64,000 nucleotides of DNA. Origin: Vreelandella zhaodongensis (GTDB taxonomy: Bacteria; Pseudomonadota; Gammaproteobacteria; Pseudomonadales; Halomonadaceae). Position 1 is the first letter of the stretch, and each line of letters begins with the position of its first letter. Below the pieces are notes generated by a model. That model was not told the origin of the DNA, searched no databases, and was given only the letters and a program-made list of their open reading frames with translations. Position numbers and translations under genes: made by a program. This document shows positions 54,916-63,989 of the stretch, piece by piece. The stretch lies in contig NZ_JACCDD010000009.1 of NCBI RefSeq assembly GCF_013415115.1, positions 85,887-149,886 on the forward strand, given 5' to 3'.

Positions 54916-54926
54916 GAGGTTTCATT

Positions 54927-55673
54927 ATGTTGGTAATTCCCGCGATTGATCTCAAAGACGGCCAGTGTGTGCGCTTGAAGCAAGGCCGCATGGAAGATGC
55001 GACGTCCTACGGCGATGACCCTGTTGCCATGGCCGCCCGCTGGGTAGAAGCGGGGGCGCGTCGTTTGCATCTAGTTGACCTAAACGGCGCATTTGAAGGC
55101 AAGCCGGTGAACGGCGAGGCAGTGACCGCGATAGCACGAGCTTATCCGAACTTGCCAATTCAAATTGGCGGCGGTATCCGCTCGGCGGAAACCATTGAGC
55201 ATTACCTAAATGCTGGGGTCTCTTACGTTATTATTGGCACCAAAGCGGTCAAGGAGCCAGACTTCGTGGGTGAGATGTGCCGCGCGTTCCCAGGCCATAT
55301 TATTGTTGGCCTGGATGCTAAAGATGGCTATGTGGCCACCGATGGCTGGGCGGAAGTCTCTACCCTGAAGGCGACTGAGCTTGCCAAGCGCTTTGCCAAT
55401 GACGGCGTTTCCAGCATTGTCTATACCGACATTGCCCGTGACGGCATGATGCAAGGCGTCAATGTGGACGCCACCGCTGCACTAGCCCGTGAAGGCGGCT
55501 TACCCGTAATTGCCTCTGGCGGCGTCACCAATTTAGATGACATTCGTGCGCTGTGTGATGTCGCGGATAGCGGCATTCTAGGCGCGATTACCGGCCGCGC
55601 TATCTACGAGGGCAGCCTGGATGTAGCAGAAGCCCAGCGCTTGAGCGACCAGCTTAGCGGAGGCACGGAATGA
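54927..55673 (+). CDS. hisA: ProFAR isomerase (HisA)
   Basis: A 248-residue TIM barrel. Catalytic aspartates are in [20 protein letters not shown] (Asp8) and [15 protein letters not shown]; the phosphate-binding motifs IQIGGGIRS and [13 protein letters not shown] are present. It isomerises ProFAR to PRFAR. Its stop overlaps the hisF start as ATGA. Confidence 0.97.
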   Translation: MLVIPAIDLKDGQCVRLKQGRMEDATSYGDDPVAMAARWVEAGARRLHLVDLNGAFEGKPVNGEAVTAIARAYPNLPIQIGGGIRSAETIEHYLNAGVSYVIIGTKAVKEPDFVGEMCRAFPGHIIVGLDAKDGYVATDGWAEVSTLKATELAKRFANDGVSSIVYTDIARDGMMQGVNVDATAALAREGGLPVIASGGVTNLDDIRALCDVADSGILGAITGRAIYEGSLDVAEAQRLSDQLSGGTE

Positions 55674-56443
55674 GCTTAGCGAAACGTATTATCCCTTGTT
55701 TAGATGTCGATGCCGGACGTGTAGTGAAAGGCGTTAACTTCATTGGCATTCGTGATGCGGGCGACCCGGTTGAAATCGCCCAGCGTTACAACCAGCAAGG
55801 CGCCGATGAAATCACCTTTCTCGACATTACCGCCAGCCACGAAAACCGTGACACCACGGTCGAAATGGTAGAGCGCATCGCCGGTGAAGTATTTATTCCT
55901 CTCACCGTTGGGGGCGGCATCCGCAGCTGCGATGATATTCGAACCATGCTGAATGCAGGGGCTGATAAAGTCTCAATTAACACCGCTGCTGTTACCAACC
56001 CAGAGTTTGTTCGCGAGGCAGCGGAGCGTTTTGGCAGCCAATGTATCGTGGTAGCGATTGACGCCAAAAAGGTGTCCAAAGAAGGCGAACCTCCACGCTG
56101 GGAAATCTTCACCCACGGCGGGCGCCGACCGACAGGCTTGGATGCCGTCGAATGGGCCAAGAAGATGGTCGAATTTGGCGCAGGCGAGCTACTGTTAACC
56201 AGTATGGATCGAGATGGCACTAAAGTCGGCTTTGACCTTGGCGTTACCCACGCCATTTCTGAAGCCGTCAGCGTGCCGGTGATTGCCTCTGGTGGTGTCG
56301 GAAACTTAGACCACTTTGTGGACGGCGTACTCAAAGGTGGTGCCGATGCGGTACTCGCGGCAAGTATCTTCCACTTTGGTGAATACACCATACCAGAAGC
56401 AAAACGCTATATGGCGGAACGCGGCATCGAGATGCGGCTATAG
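55670..56443 (+). CDS. hisF: Imidazole glycerol phosphate synthase, cyclase subunit
   Basis: A 257-residue TIM barrel forming the synthase with HisH. Catalytic Asp11 in [16 protein letters not shown] and Asp in [15 protein letters not shown]; phosphate motifs [12 protein letters not shown] and [13 protein letters not shown]. It makes imidazoleglycerol phosphate and AICAR. Confidence 0.97.
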   Translation: MSLAKRIIPCLDVDAGRVVKGVNFIGIRDAGDPVEIAQRYNQQGADEITFLDITASHENRDTTVEMVERIAGEVFIPLTVGGGIRSCDDIRTMLNAGADKVSINTAAVTNPEFVREAAERFGSQCIVVAIDAKKVSKEGEPPRWEIFTHGGRRPTGLDAVEWAKKMVEFGAGELLLTSMDRDGTKVGFDLGVTHAISEAVSVPVIASGGVGNLDHFVDGVLKGGADAVLAASIFHFGEYTIPEAKRYMAERGIEMRL

Positions 56444-56452
56444 GAACATAAC

Positions 56453-56959
56453 ATGCCTCGTTATTATCAATGGCTAGGAGGGCTAGCAGGGTTTTGGCTC
56501 AGTACAAACGTATCTGCGTTTACTTTGCCAGACTGGCCGCCCACCTTAGAGCTCGACCACATATTGGTGCAAACCAGCCTATTAACACGCCACTTTGACC
56601 CTGACCCAGAGCACGTCAATCAGCAAAAGCTAGCCAGTATTGAGTTGCACAACCCTGACCGCTGGTTAGCTGGGGCGGCATGGTTTAAAAACTCCTTCGA
56701 TCAGCCTACTTGGTACGTCTATGCAGGCCGAGAGTTTCCTCTTTGGCAAGTAGCTGAAGAGGTTAACGTACGTGCCAAGCTGACCGGCGGGCTGTTGCGC
56801 GGCTATAAAGGTGAGTACCGCGACAAAATTCCCCTTAATCATTTTGAAATCGCGCCGGCACTATTACCCAGCATTGGCGTGCAGTGGGGACGCGTAGAAT
56901 CGGATCTGATTATCTTCGGCACCGCCGGCATGATGGTGACGGCGGGCCTGCGGTTTTAA
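56453..56959 (+). CDS. PagP-like secreted/outer-membrane beta protein, uncharacterised
   Basis: A 168-residue protein with a signal peptide (cleavage near NVSA-FTL), then a beta-rich body. The segments NSFDQPTWYVYAGREF, KLTGGLLRGYKGEYRDKIPLNHFEIAPALLPSIGVQWGRVESD and an aromatic C-terminus ending in LRF suggest a small outer-membrane barrel. The layout resembles PagP-like proteins of Pseudomonas, but the family assignment is by eye only. It follows hisF by 9 bases with AGGAAC before the start, so it may be transcribed with the his genes. Confidence 0.6.
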   Translation: MPRYYQWLGGLAGFWLSTNVSAFTLPDWPPTLELDHILVQTSLLTRHFDPDPEHVNQQKLASIELHNPDRWLAGAAWFKNSFDQPTWYVYAGREFPLWQVAEEVNVRAKLTGGLLRGYKGEYRDKIPLNHFEIAPALLPSIGVQWGRVESDLIIFGTAGMMVTAGLRF

Positions 56960-56972
56960 ATGACCTTGCCGG

Positions 56973-57575
56973 TTACTCACCGTCCTCATCTAAGGTTAAT
57001 CCGAGATTACTGATGCCGTTATTGCGTCCTAGTTGGCGAACCTCTTTTAGCGAGGCTTTGTTGATTGGCTCGCTCACGGCTTCCAGAACTGCATCCTGGA
57101 AGTCGTTTTCATCGGCCATCAGTGGATGGTCACGAATCATCAGCGCAAGCGCCTCAGCATCCTCTTCGCCCTCTGTCAGCTCGATAAAAGCACGAACGCC
57201 CGCTCGCGAGGTACGGCTCACATCCAGCACCGCTTCAGGCGACTCGCCCTGCAGCGTATCTAATAGCGCTGATACTGACACAACGGCATCTAGCGCTCGA
57301 CGCGCTCCAAAGCTCTCATCATCTTCAGGAGGCTCGCACTCGGCCAGCTTTTCCGCTTGTCGGGCAAAGTCGATGCTGGCGTTCGGTACGCTGAGCCGCT
57401 CCCATACAAGGTTAAGCACAGCACGCAAGGTATGGCCATCGCCCTGCCCCGTGGTTTGCTGATATAGCGCATAATTGGGCAGCAATCGTTCACACAGCGC
57501 AGCCATAAAGGCTTGTTGGGCGGGCAACGGTAACTGCTGAAGCCGCTGATAAAATCCTAGGGGTTTAGCCACCAT
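56973..57575 (-). CDS. yjaG: DUF416 family protein (YjaG-like)
   Basis: A 200-residue cytoplasmic protein of the DUF416 family, which E. coli YjaG represents. The opening KPLGFYQRLQQLPLPAQQAFMAALCERLLPNYALYQQTTGQGD and the middle FGARRALDAVVSVSALLDTL are typical. Function is unknown. AGGA seven bases upstream selects 57575; the frame is open another 55 codons but without a start signal. It is convergent with the PagP-like gene, ending 13 bases away. Confidence 0.88.
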   Translation of the reverse strand: MVAKPLGFYQRLQQLPLPAQQAFMAALCERLLPNYALYQQTTGQGDGHTLRAVLNLVWERLSVPNASIDFARQAEKLAECEPPEDDESFGARRALDAVVSVSALLDTLQGESPEAVLDVSRTSRAGVRAFIELTEGEEDAEALALMIRDHPLMADENDFQDAVLEAVSEPINKASLKEVRQLGRNNGISNLGLTLDEDGE

Positions 57576-57687
57576 GCTGATTTCCTGGGTCACAATATTG
57601 GTGAAATGAACGCGATACGTTATCGTCGCACAAACGCGATAGGAGATCCCTGTCGCATTGTTAACATCGGCCGGCGAGGAGATTACC

Positions 57688-58380
57688 ATGCATATCCATC
57701 TGCTACAGCACGGCCCTGACCATGGTCCTGCTCGTCTCACTGACTGGCTTGAGAGTATGGGCCATAGTTACACCGTTTTTCATCTTTATGCGGGCGAGCT
57801 AACCCCACGACCAGGCGAGTGCGATGCGCTAATTATACTGGATGGCCCTGAACGTCTAGTGAATGATCCCCCTGATTGGTTTAAAGCCGAGCGAAAGCTG
57901 ATTAATCGCTATCTGGATGGCCAAAAACCCATACTCGGCATTGGCTTGGGCGCATTGTGGATAGCGCAAGCACTAGACGCTGTTATTGCACCAGGCACCT
58001 ACCCTGAAATAGGCTGGCACCAAATAACACTTGCCCCAGAAAGCACCTTTGATCTACCCGAGCGATTTGAGGCATTTATGTGGCACCGCCTCGTGTTTAG
58101 CTTACCGGAAAACGCACTACCGCTAGGCGGCAGTGCAGCAGCACCACTGCAAGGGTTCTCATGGGATGCCGGGCGGGTCATCGGTTTACTGTGCCATTTT
58201 GAAGCGACAGCTTCCAGCGTCTCACCACTGCTCAATGCAGATGAACGGCCACAGCCAAAAACGGCCGCAGCAGGACGTTTTCTACAAACCAATGAACAGA
58301 TTCTAGAAGACGCTAGTCGTTTTCATCAGTTAGCACCACTGCTAGACCGCATGATGACTCAGTGGCTGAAAGCTACATAA
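57688..58380 (+). CDS. Class I amidotransferase-fold protein lacking the catalytic cysteine
   Basis: A 230-residue GATase1-fold protein. The His-Glu pair of the triad is kept (His170, Glu172 in GLLCHFEATA). But the nucleophile-elbow motif, normally G-x-C-x-G, reads ILGIGLGALWIAQ, with Gly86 where cysteine should be. The codon is GGC; a single T-to-G change from TGC would produce it. The oxyanion-side LDGPERLV is also altered. Glutaminase activity is unlikely, so it is probably a pseudoenzyme or a binder. GAGGAG supports the start at 57688. Confidence 0.85.
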   Translation: MHIHLLQHGPDHGPARLTDWLESMGHSYTVFHLYAGELTPRPGECDALIILDGPERLVNDPPDWFKAERKLINRYLDGQKPILGIGLGALWIAQALDAVIAPGTYPEIGWHQITLAPESTFDLPERFEAFMWHRLVFSLPENALPLGGSAAAPLQGFSWDAGRVIGLLCHFEATASSVSPLLNADERPQPKTAAAGRFLQTNEQILEDASRFHQLAPLLDRMMTQWLKAT

Positions 58381-58407
58381 GTTGCATAAGCCCCATCGGT
58401 GAATCAA

Positions 58408-58439
58408 ACGCCGCTAAGTGCTCCATTGCTTAGCGGCGT
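58408..58439. terminator. Hairpin between the amidotransferase-fold gene and selU
   Basis: A perfect 11-bp stem ACGCCGCTAAG/CTTAGCGGCGT with a 10-base loop covers the selU stop codon; T-runs are short, so efficiency is uncertain. Confidence 0.5.
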
Positions 58440-59502
58440 CTAAACAGCTTTCCCAATCACCAACGTGCAGCTCCACAGGGCGACTATCCCGCTGCTTTTC
58501 AAGGTGATAGCGATAAAGTGGGTCGTAATACTCCGTCAGCAACGGCGCAAGCCATGCCTCGTGGGCGTAAACATCCCCTATGGCATGAGCGCGAAACGCC
58601 ATGGCCTGCAATCGCTGTAGGCGCTGCCATCGGGCATTGCCTAAGCGTTTCGCCAAACGCTCCAAGGCATTGGCCAACTGCCGCTGCATGCGCTGCCAAC
58701 CCTCTTGCTGGCCGTAACGGGAGGCATAGCGCTGTTCAAGTGCCTCGATATAGTCACGGCGCAGCTGTTCTAAACGCCAGTCCAGAGGCATCTCAATACG
58801 TATTCGTGGCGCACGCTGTAAAGCATGCCAAAAGGTAAGCGGAATATTAGCATCACCGATTTGTCGCGACTCATCCTCTACCACCAGTTTGCCCGTCAAC
58901 CCGATTAAGCACTTGGCCAAGGCGTGCTCAAAGTTAATTTGTGTCGCCGGTTCATCTGGCTGTCGACCAAAGGCTGATCCTTTATGGTTGGCAAAAGCTT
59001 CCAGATCAATGCCGTTACTCAATTGATTAATAAGCGTCGTTTTAGCACAGCCTGTTAGCCCCGCCACGACCAACATCGGTTGACTGGCGGCGTCCTCAAT
59101 ACGCTTACACAACCGCTGACGTAGCGCTTTCCAGCCACCGTCAATACGCGGCCTGCTGATACCTGCTTCATCTAGCCATTGCTGCGCAATTTGCGAACGC
59201 AGGCCACCGCGAAAACAGTAGATAATTGCTTCTGGTTGACGTGCGACATACGCCTGCCACGCGTTAACGCGTGCTTGCTTAGTTTCACCGCAAACTAAGC
59301 GCTCACCTAACCCGATTGCCGCCTGCTGTCCCAGCTGCTTATATGCAATGCCCACTTGGTGGCGCTCATCATCAACCATTAACGGCAAGTTAACCGCGCC
59401 AGGCAAACTGCCCTGGGTAAACTCAACCGGAGCGCGAACATCAATCAGCGGCGTTTCTTCCGCAATTAGGCCTAATGATGCCGGAACAGTGTCTAGGGTC
59501 AC
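58414..59502 (-). CDS. selU: tRNA 2-selenouridine synthase
   Basis: A 362-residue SelU/MnmH. The N-terminal rhodanese domain has its active cysteine in AIIYCFRGGLRSQIA; the C-terminal P-loop domain has GLTGCAKTTLINQL. It replaces sulfur in 2-thiouridine at wobble 34 of several tRNAs by selenium, using selenophosphate from SelD. The GTG start overlaps the selD stop (GTGA). Confidence 0.94.
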   Translation of the reverse strand: MTLDTVPASLGLIAEETPLIDVRAPVEFTQGSLPGAVNLPLMVDDERHQVGIAYKQLGQQAAIGLGERLVCGETKQARVNAWQAYVARQPEAIIYCFRGGLRSQIAQQWLDEAGISRPRIDGGWKALRQRLCKRIEDAASQPMLVVAGLTGCAKTTLINQLSNGIDLEAFANHKGSAFGRQPDEPATQINFEHALAKCLIGLTGKLVVEDESRQIGDANIPLTFWHALQRAPRIRIEMPLDWRLEQLRRDYIEALEQRYASRYGQQEGWQRMQRQLANALERLAKRLGNARWQRLQRLQAMAFRAHAIGDVYAHEAWLAPLLTEYYDPLYRYHLEKQRDSRPVELHVGDWESCLDAAKQWST

Positions 59503-60536
59503 CCAACAACCTCAATCAAAACGTCACCCTGAACCGCTTTCAGGGTACCAAAGGGCACCAGAGTAATGCCGTGCTCACGTCCAATGCGCTCTACATCATC
59601 CTCCCAGGCAGGGTCGACGCTAATCAACAAACCGCCTGATGTCTGAGGATCGCACAGCCACTGCCAATGAGCATCATCCATAACGGGTAACGATTTACCC
59701 AGAGCATCGCGATTGCGCTGTGAGCCTCCAGGGACAGCGCCCTGCCGACGGTAGGCTTCGGCTTCTGCTAAACGGGGTAAGCGGCGAAAATCGATCTGTG
59801 CCATCACACCACTTGCGCTGCACATTTCCGCCAAGTGCCCAGCAAGACCAAACCCCGTGACATCTGTCATGGCGTTGACGCCTTTCACCTTCGCCAACTC
59901 AATGCCAATTTGATTGGGCTTAAGCATCGTTTCACGGGCAAGGCCTTGGTGCCCTGCTTTGAGCAAGCCGCGCTTTTCAGCCGTGGTTAAGAGCCCGACA
60001 CCCAGTGGTTTAGTTAAGAATAACAGATCATCAGGCTTCGCTTGGCTGTTGAGTTTTAAATGCGCCAAATCGACCAAACCGTTGACCGCCAAACCAAACA
60101 TCGGCTCTTGGGCGTCAATCGAGTGACCACCGGCCAATGCAACACCTAATTCACGACATACCGCCTGAGCACCAGCGACAACATCGCCCGCAATTTCAGC
60201 ACTAAGTTTATCCAGCGGCCAGCCTAAAATGCCCAGTGCCATGACCGGTGTACCGCCCATGGCATACACATCGCTAATCGCGTTAGTGGCAGCGATACGA
60301 CCAAAATCGAAGGGGTCATCGACAATCGGCATAAAGAAATCAGTGGTCGCAATCATGCCGCGGCCATCGCCTAAATCGTACACCGCAGCATCTTCACGCC
60401 CCTGATTACCTACAATGAGTCGTTTGTGTCCCGCGGCAGGTCCTGCTTTAGCAAGAATTGCATCCAGTACATTGGGGGCAATTTTGCAGCCGCACCCCGC
60501 ACCGTGACTATATTGGGTTAACCGAATCGAACTCAT
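59499..60536 (-). CDS. selD: Selenide, water dikinase (selenophosphate synthase)
   Basis: A 345-residue SelD with cysteine (not selenocysteine) at the active site in SHGAGCGCKIAP. The ATP-grasp-like GDGRGMIATTDFF and the DVTGFGLAGHLAEM and DPQTSGGLL motifs are typical. It makes selenophosphate from selenide and ATP. No selA/selB is in the window, so the visible use is selenouridine in tRNA. AAGGAG upstream. Confidence 0.96.
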   Translation of the reverse strand: MSSIRLTQYSHGAGCGCKIAPNVLDAILAKAGPAAGHKRLIVGNQGREDAAVYDLGDGRGMIATTDFFMPIVDDPFDFGRIAATNAISDVYAMGGTPVMALGILGWPLDKLSAEIAGDVVAGAQAVCRELGVALAGGHSIDAQEPMFGLAVNGLVDLAHLKLNSQAKPDDLLFLTKPLGVGLLTTAEKRGLLKAGHQGLARETMLKPNQIGIELAKVKGVNAMTDVTGFGLAGHLAEMCSASGVMAQIDFRRLPRLAEAEAYRRQGAVPGGSQRNRDALGKSLPVMDDAHWQWLCDPQTSGGLLISVDPAWEDDVERIGREHGITLVPFGTLKAVQGDVLIEVVG

Positions 60537-60581
60537 GACGCCTCTCCTTAGTCTTGGTGTTGTTCCTTAGCATAGCTGACG

Positions 60582-61958
60582 CTAAAGGGCTTCCAGGGCA
60601 TCGCTCAATTTATCGACAGGAATAACCTCCATACCCTTCGGTGCCTGTTTGGGTGCATTGCCACGTGGCACAATCGCCCGTAGAAATCCGTGCTTAGCCG
60701 CTTCAGCAATACGCTCTTGCCCACTGGGCACGGGCCGAATCTCTCCTGAAAGCCCCACTTCGCCAAATACCACTAACTCTTTTGGCAACGCACGATTTTG
60801 CAGGCTAGATACCACAGCTAAGAGCACCGCTAAGTCGGCGCTGGTTTCGAGCACTTTCACACCACCTACCACATTAAGGAATACGTCTTGATCGCCGGTA
60901 AACAGGCCTCCGTGGCGATTTAGCACCGCTAGCAACATAGCCAGCCGGTTTTGATCAACACCAACCGCCACACGGCGTGGATTCCCCAGCGCAGATTCAT
61001 CGACCAGGGCCTGTACTTCCACCAGAATCGGCCGAGTACCTTCCCATACCACCATAACCAAACTACCGGGTGCCTGCTCTTCTTGCCGTGATAGGAAAAT
61101 CGCGCTGGGGTTTTTGACCTCTTTCAAACCTTGCTCGAGCATCGCAAACACACCCAGTTCATTCACTGCGCCAAAGCGGTTTTTTTGGCCGCGAAGGGTT
61201 CTAAACCGAGAGTCGGCACCGCCCTCTAATAGCAGCGAGGCATCAATCATATGCTCCAATACTTTAGGACCAGCCAGGGTGCCATCCTTCGTCACATGCC
61301 CAACCAGCAACAATACCGTGTTCGTTTGCTTGGCAAAGCGTGTCAGCGCGGCCGCAGATTCACGTACCTGGGCAACCCCACCCGGCGCGGAGCTAATATC
61401 CTCTAGGTGCATCGTTTGAATTGAGTCGATGACCAAAATCTCCGGTTTTTCTCGTTCGGCCACTGCTAGAATCGTTTCGACACTGGTCTCCGCCAACATC
61501 TTCAGCCCATTAGTAGGCAGCTGTAAGCGATGGGCGCGCATCGCCACCTGGGAAAGCGACTCCTCCCCAGTGACATATACAATGCGCCGCTGCTGGGCCA
61601 GCTTGCAGGCGGTTTGCAGAAGCAGCGTGGACTTACCAGCGCCTGGATTGCCCCCTAGCAACACAGCGGAACCCGGTACTAAGCCGCCACCGAGTACGCG
61701 ATCAAACTCGGCAAAAGTTGAGGTGAGACGAGGAACCTCACTGAGATCCACATTGCCAAGATCCACCACATCTCGCGACAGGTCTCCTGCATAGCCCGCT
61801 CGCCCAGTCGCAGCACCACTTCCGGGGCGCGCACTGGCCAGACGAATCTCACTTAGCGTGTTCCATTCCTGGCAGCTGGAGCACTGGCCTTGCCACTTTC
61901 GGTACTCCGCACCGCATTCGGTGCACACAAAGGCACTCTTCGCTTTCGCCACCGCCAT
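60582..61958 (-). CDS. radA: DNA repair protein RadA
   Basis: A 458-residue RecA-like helicase/ATPase. The N-terminal zinc finger CTECGAEYRKWQGQCSSC, Walker A GGNPGAGKSTLLLQ, the RadA-specific RGQKNRFGAVNELGVF and a Lon-like C-terminal domain with GEVGLSGEIRPVPSGQERIAEAAKHGF are present. It extends recombination intermediates. AGGAG precedes the start. Confidence 0.97.
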   Translation of the reverse strand: MAVAKAKSAFVCTECGAEYRKWQGQCSSCQEWNTLSEIRLASARPGSGAATGRAGYAGDLSRDVVDLGNVDLSEVPRLTSTFAEFDRVLGGGLVPGSAVLLGGNPGAGKSTLLLQTACKLAQQRRIVYVTGEESLSQVAMRAHRLQLPTNGLKMLAETSVETILAVAEREKPEILVIDSIQTMHLEDISSAPGGVAQVRESAAALTRFAKQTNTVLLLVGHVTKDGTLAGPKVLEHMIDASLLLEGGADSRFRTLRGQKNRFGAVNELGVFAMLEQGLKEVKNPSAIFLSRQEEQAPGSLVMVVWEGTRPILVEVQALVDESALGNPRRVAVGVDQNRLAMLLAVLNRHGGLFTGDQDVFLNVVGGVKVLETSADLAVLLAVVSSLQNRALPKELVVFGEVGLSGEIRPVPSGQERIAEAAKHGFLRAIVPRGNAPKQAPKGMEVIPVDKLSDALEAL

Positions 61959-62029
61959 GTTGCTCCTGTTGTTATCGATACTGATTGTTATCGCTACTGA
62001 GATTTATGCATCAGATGACTAGAAATGCA

Positions 62030-62052
62030 AAAGGCGGCCAATGGCCGCCTTT
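62030..62052 (-). terminator. Terminator of the NlpE-like gene
   Basis: A perfect 10-bp stem AAAGGCGGCC/GGCCGCCTTT with a 3-base loop, followed on the minus strand by TTTTG. Confidence 0.8.
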
Positions 62053-62069
62053 GAGCGTCGCTTCACACT

Positions 62070-62519
62070 TTATTGACGCTGTAACTGCAGCATTTCACCG
62101 TTTTCAAAACGACGACGTTCTGGATCGATCAGCTCCAATGTGCGCTCACTGATGCGCAGAAAGTAATAGATCTGCCCATCGCCATCAGGCGTTAACTCGT
62201 AAACGGTCGCATCTGGGTCAGATGGGGTGCCTGTCAGCACTTCCCAATTACCCTCATAGTTCTCATCAGGCGGTGTTTGAGGATGGTTGCGGTAAGTGGC
62301 ATTCAGAGTAAACGTCCGCTCTTCAGCGGCACTCATCTCTTCCCCCATCATCGTGACATTCAAATCGATGCCATCACAGTTACGGCAAGGCAGCGTACCT
62401 TGGTAGTTGGCTTGAGAAGCAGTCATGCCTGCTTCTTCGCGCTGTTCCGTTGGACCAGCTGCACAGCCCGCCAGCAGTGCCAACATAGCCGAGCCGGCTA
62501 GCAAACTCCTATATTGCAT
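62070..62519 (-). CDS. NlpE-like lipoprotein
   Basis: A 149-residue lipoprotein with lipobox LLAGC. The mature domain has the NlpE-type GTLPCRNCDGIDLNVTM (CxxC) opening and a C-terminal RTLELIDPERRRFENG. NlpE of E. coli activates Cpx signalling on surface contact and has a linked role in copper tolerance; this one has only the N-terminal-type domain. The start at 62519 has AAGGAG; the frame is open another 29 codons. It is divergent from hisC. Confidence 0.83.
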   Translation of the reverse strand: MQYRSLLAGSAMLALLAGCAAGPTEQREEAGMTASQANYQGTLPCRNCDGIDLNVTMMGEEMSAAEERTFTLNATYRNHPQTPPDENYEGNWEVLTGTPSDPDATVYELTPDGDGQIYYFLRISERTLELIDPERRRFENGEMLQLQRQ

Positions 62520-62683
62520 TGAGTGTCTCCTTATCGTGTTGGACATACATTTTTTCCGCGCGCTTATGACAGCATAACCGCTACAAGGTGCAACGCCCAC
62601 CCCCATGCCTACTTGAATGCTTGCGCTCAGGCGACCATCAGGCGACCATGGCTATATTATGTCAGGATAATCAGGTTACCTTC

Positions 62684-63745
62684 ATGAGCCAATACTGGAG
62701 TCCGGCCGTTAGGGAGCTTACCCCCTACGTGCCCGGTGAGCAGCCACGCGAACGCGTGATTAAACTCAACACCAACGAAAATCCTTATCCCCCTGCGCCT
62801 GGGGTAAGCGAAGCACTGCGCAATTATGCCACCGATCACTTACGTCTGTACCCTGACCCTACCTCTCACGCGCTGCGTACAACGTTGGCTGAAAGCTATG
62901 GAATTAGCGTCGCCGAAACGTTCGTCGGCAATGGGTCAGATGAAGTGCTCGCCTTTGCATTTCAGGCCTTTTTTTGCCATGACACACCGCTGGATGTGCC
63001 CTCAATTACCTATAGCTTTTACCCTGTCTACGCCAATCTTTACGGCGTCACATTGCGCAAACATCCGCTGAATGCCCAATGGGAAGTCGATCTTAACGCC
63101 CTGGCGAATGCATCAGAGCGTAGCGGCGTTATCTTTGCCAACCCTAATGCACCAACTGGGCACGCACATTCACTAGAAGCCATTGAGTCACTGCTTAAAC
63201 GCGTAACAAACCGAGTCGTGTTAGTCGATGAAGCCTATGTTGATTTTGGCGCAGAAAGCGCTGTCACCTTAGTTGGGCGCTACCCCAACCTGCTCGTCAC
63301 GGGAACGTTCTCTAAATCACGTAGCTTGGCGGGTTTACGCTTAGGCTACGCCATTGGTTCACCAGAGCTGATTGATGGCCTTCAGCGAGTCAAGGATTCG
63401 TTTAACTCCTACCCAGTGGATAGTTTAGCGAGCCTCGTCGGCATTGAAGCCCTTAAAGATAAAACACACTTTAATGCCTGTCGAAATAACGTGATAACGA
63501 CTCGTGAGCGCACACGTCAGCGACTTGAGCAGCTAGGCTTTGACGTTCTCCCCTCTAAAGCCAACTTCGTGTTTGCCCAGCATCCTGATTTTGAAGGTGC
63601 TCAGCTGTTTGTAGGCCTTCGCGAGCGGGGAATTTTGGTACGTCATTTTAATACTGACATGCTCAACAACTTCTTGCGCATCACCATCGGCACAGATGAT
63701 GAAATGGATAGTTTAATAGAGGCACTGGAAGCAATCTGCCGCTAA
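62684..63745 (+). CDS. hisC: Histidinol-phosphate aminotransferase
   Basis: A 353-residue fold-type-I PLP enzyme. Motifs are KLNTNENPYPPAPG, FANPNAPTGHAHS, VLVDEAYVDFG and the PLP lysine in TFSKSRSLAGLRLGYA. It transaminates imidazole acetol phosphate in histidine synthesis, and complements hisBHAF 7 kb away. The N-terminus MSQYWSPAVRELTPYVPGEQP at 62684 agrees with Pseudomonas HisC2; 32 more codons are open upstream. Confidence 0.95.
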   Translation: MSQYWSPAVRELTPYVPGEQPRERVIKLNTNENPYPPAPGVSEALRNYATDHLRLYPDPTSHALRTTLAESYGISVAETFVGNGSDEVLAFAFQAFFCHDTPLDVPSITYSFYPVYANLYGVTLRKHPLNAQWEVDLNALANASERSGVIFANPNAPTGHAHSLEAIESLLKRVTNRVVLVDEAYVDFGAESAVTLVGRYPNLLVTGTFSKSRSLAGLRLGYAIGSPELIDGLQRVKDSFNSYPVDSLASLVGIEALKDKTHFNACRNNVITTRERTRQRLEQLGFDVLPSKANFVFAQHPDFEGAQLFVGLRERGILVRHFNTDMLNNFLRITIGTDDEMDSLIEALEAICR

Positions 63746-63766
63746 TTCTTACATTTTCTAAGCATA

Positions 63767-63802
63767 AAAAATCCCCCAGGGCGCAAGCCCTGGGGGATTT
63801 TT
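63767..63802. terminator. Strong bidirectional terminator after hisC
   Basis: A perfect 16-bp stem AAAAATCCCCCAGGGC/GCCCTGGGGGATTTTT with GCAA loop. Confidence 0.95.
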
Positions 63803-63824
63803 CAAATACAATAGCTCAACAACA

Positions 63825-63858
63825 AAAAACCCCAGCTTCTAATGAAGCTGGGGTTTTT
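63825..63858. terminator. Second strong terminator in tandem
   Basis: A perfect 15-bp stem AAAAACCCCAGCTTC/GAAGCTGGGGTTTTT with TAAT loop, 22 bases after the previous one. Confidence 0.93.
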
Positions 63859-63907
63859 CTTAATAAGTGCCTGACGATAATCCGGGCGGCGCTCCGCTAC
63901 TCTACTC

Positions 63908-63989
63908 GTCTCATCCTGAGACTCGCCCTTCGGGCCCGCTAAAGCGGTTCCCGTTTGTTCCCGACAAACGGGGTCCAGGGGAGACCCCT
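63908..63989. repeat. Run of five consecutive hairpins at the right edge
   Basis: Within 82 bases are five inverted repeats placed almost end to end: GTCTCA/TGAGAC (63908-63922), GCCC/GGGC (63925-63935), CCGCT/AGCGG (63936-63947), CCCGTTTGT/ACAAACGGG (63950-63972) and AGGGG/CCCCT (63977-63989). No open frame covers them. It could be a repeated extragenic element, a structured RNA or the edge of a mobile element. Confidence 0.6.

Noticed and set aside
55786..56391. A 201-codon minus-strand open frame opposite hisF
   Set aside because: Antisense shadow of the highly conserved HisF.
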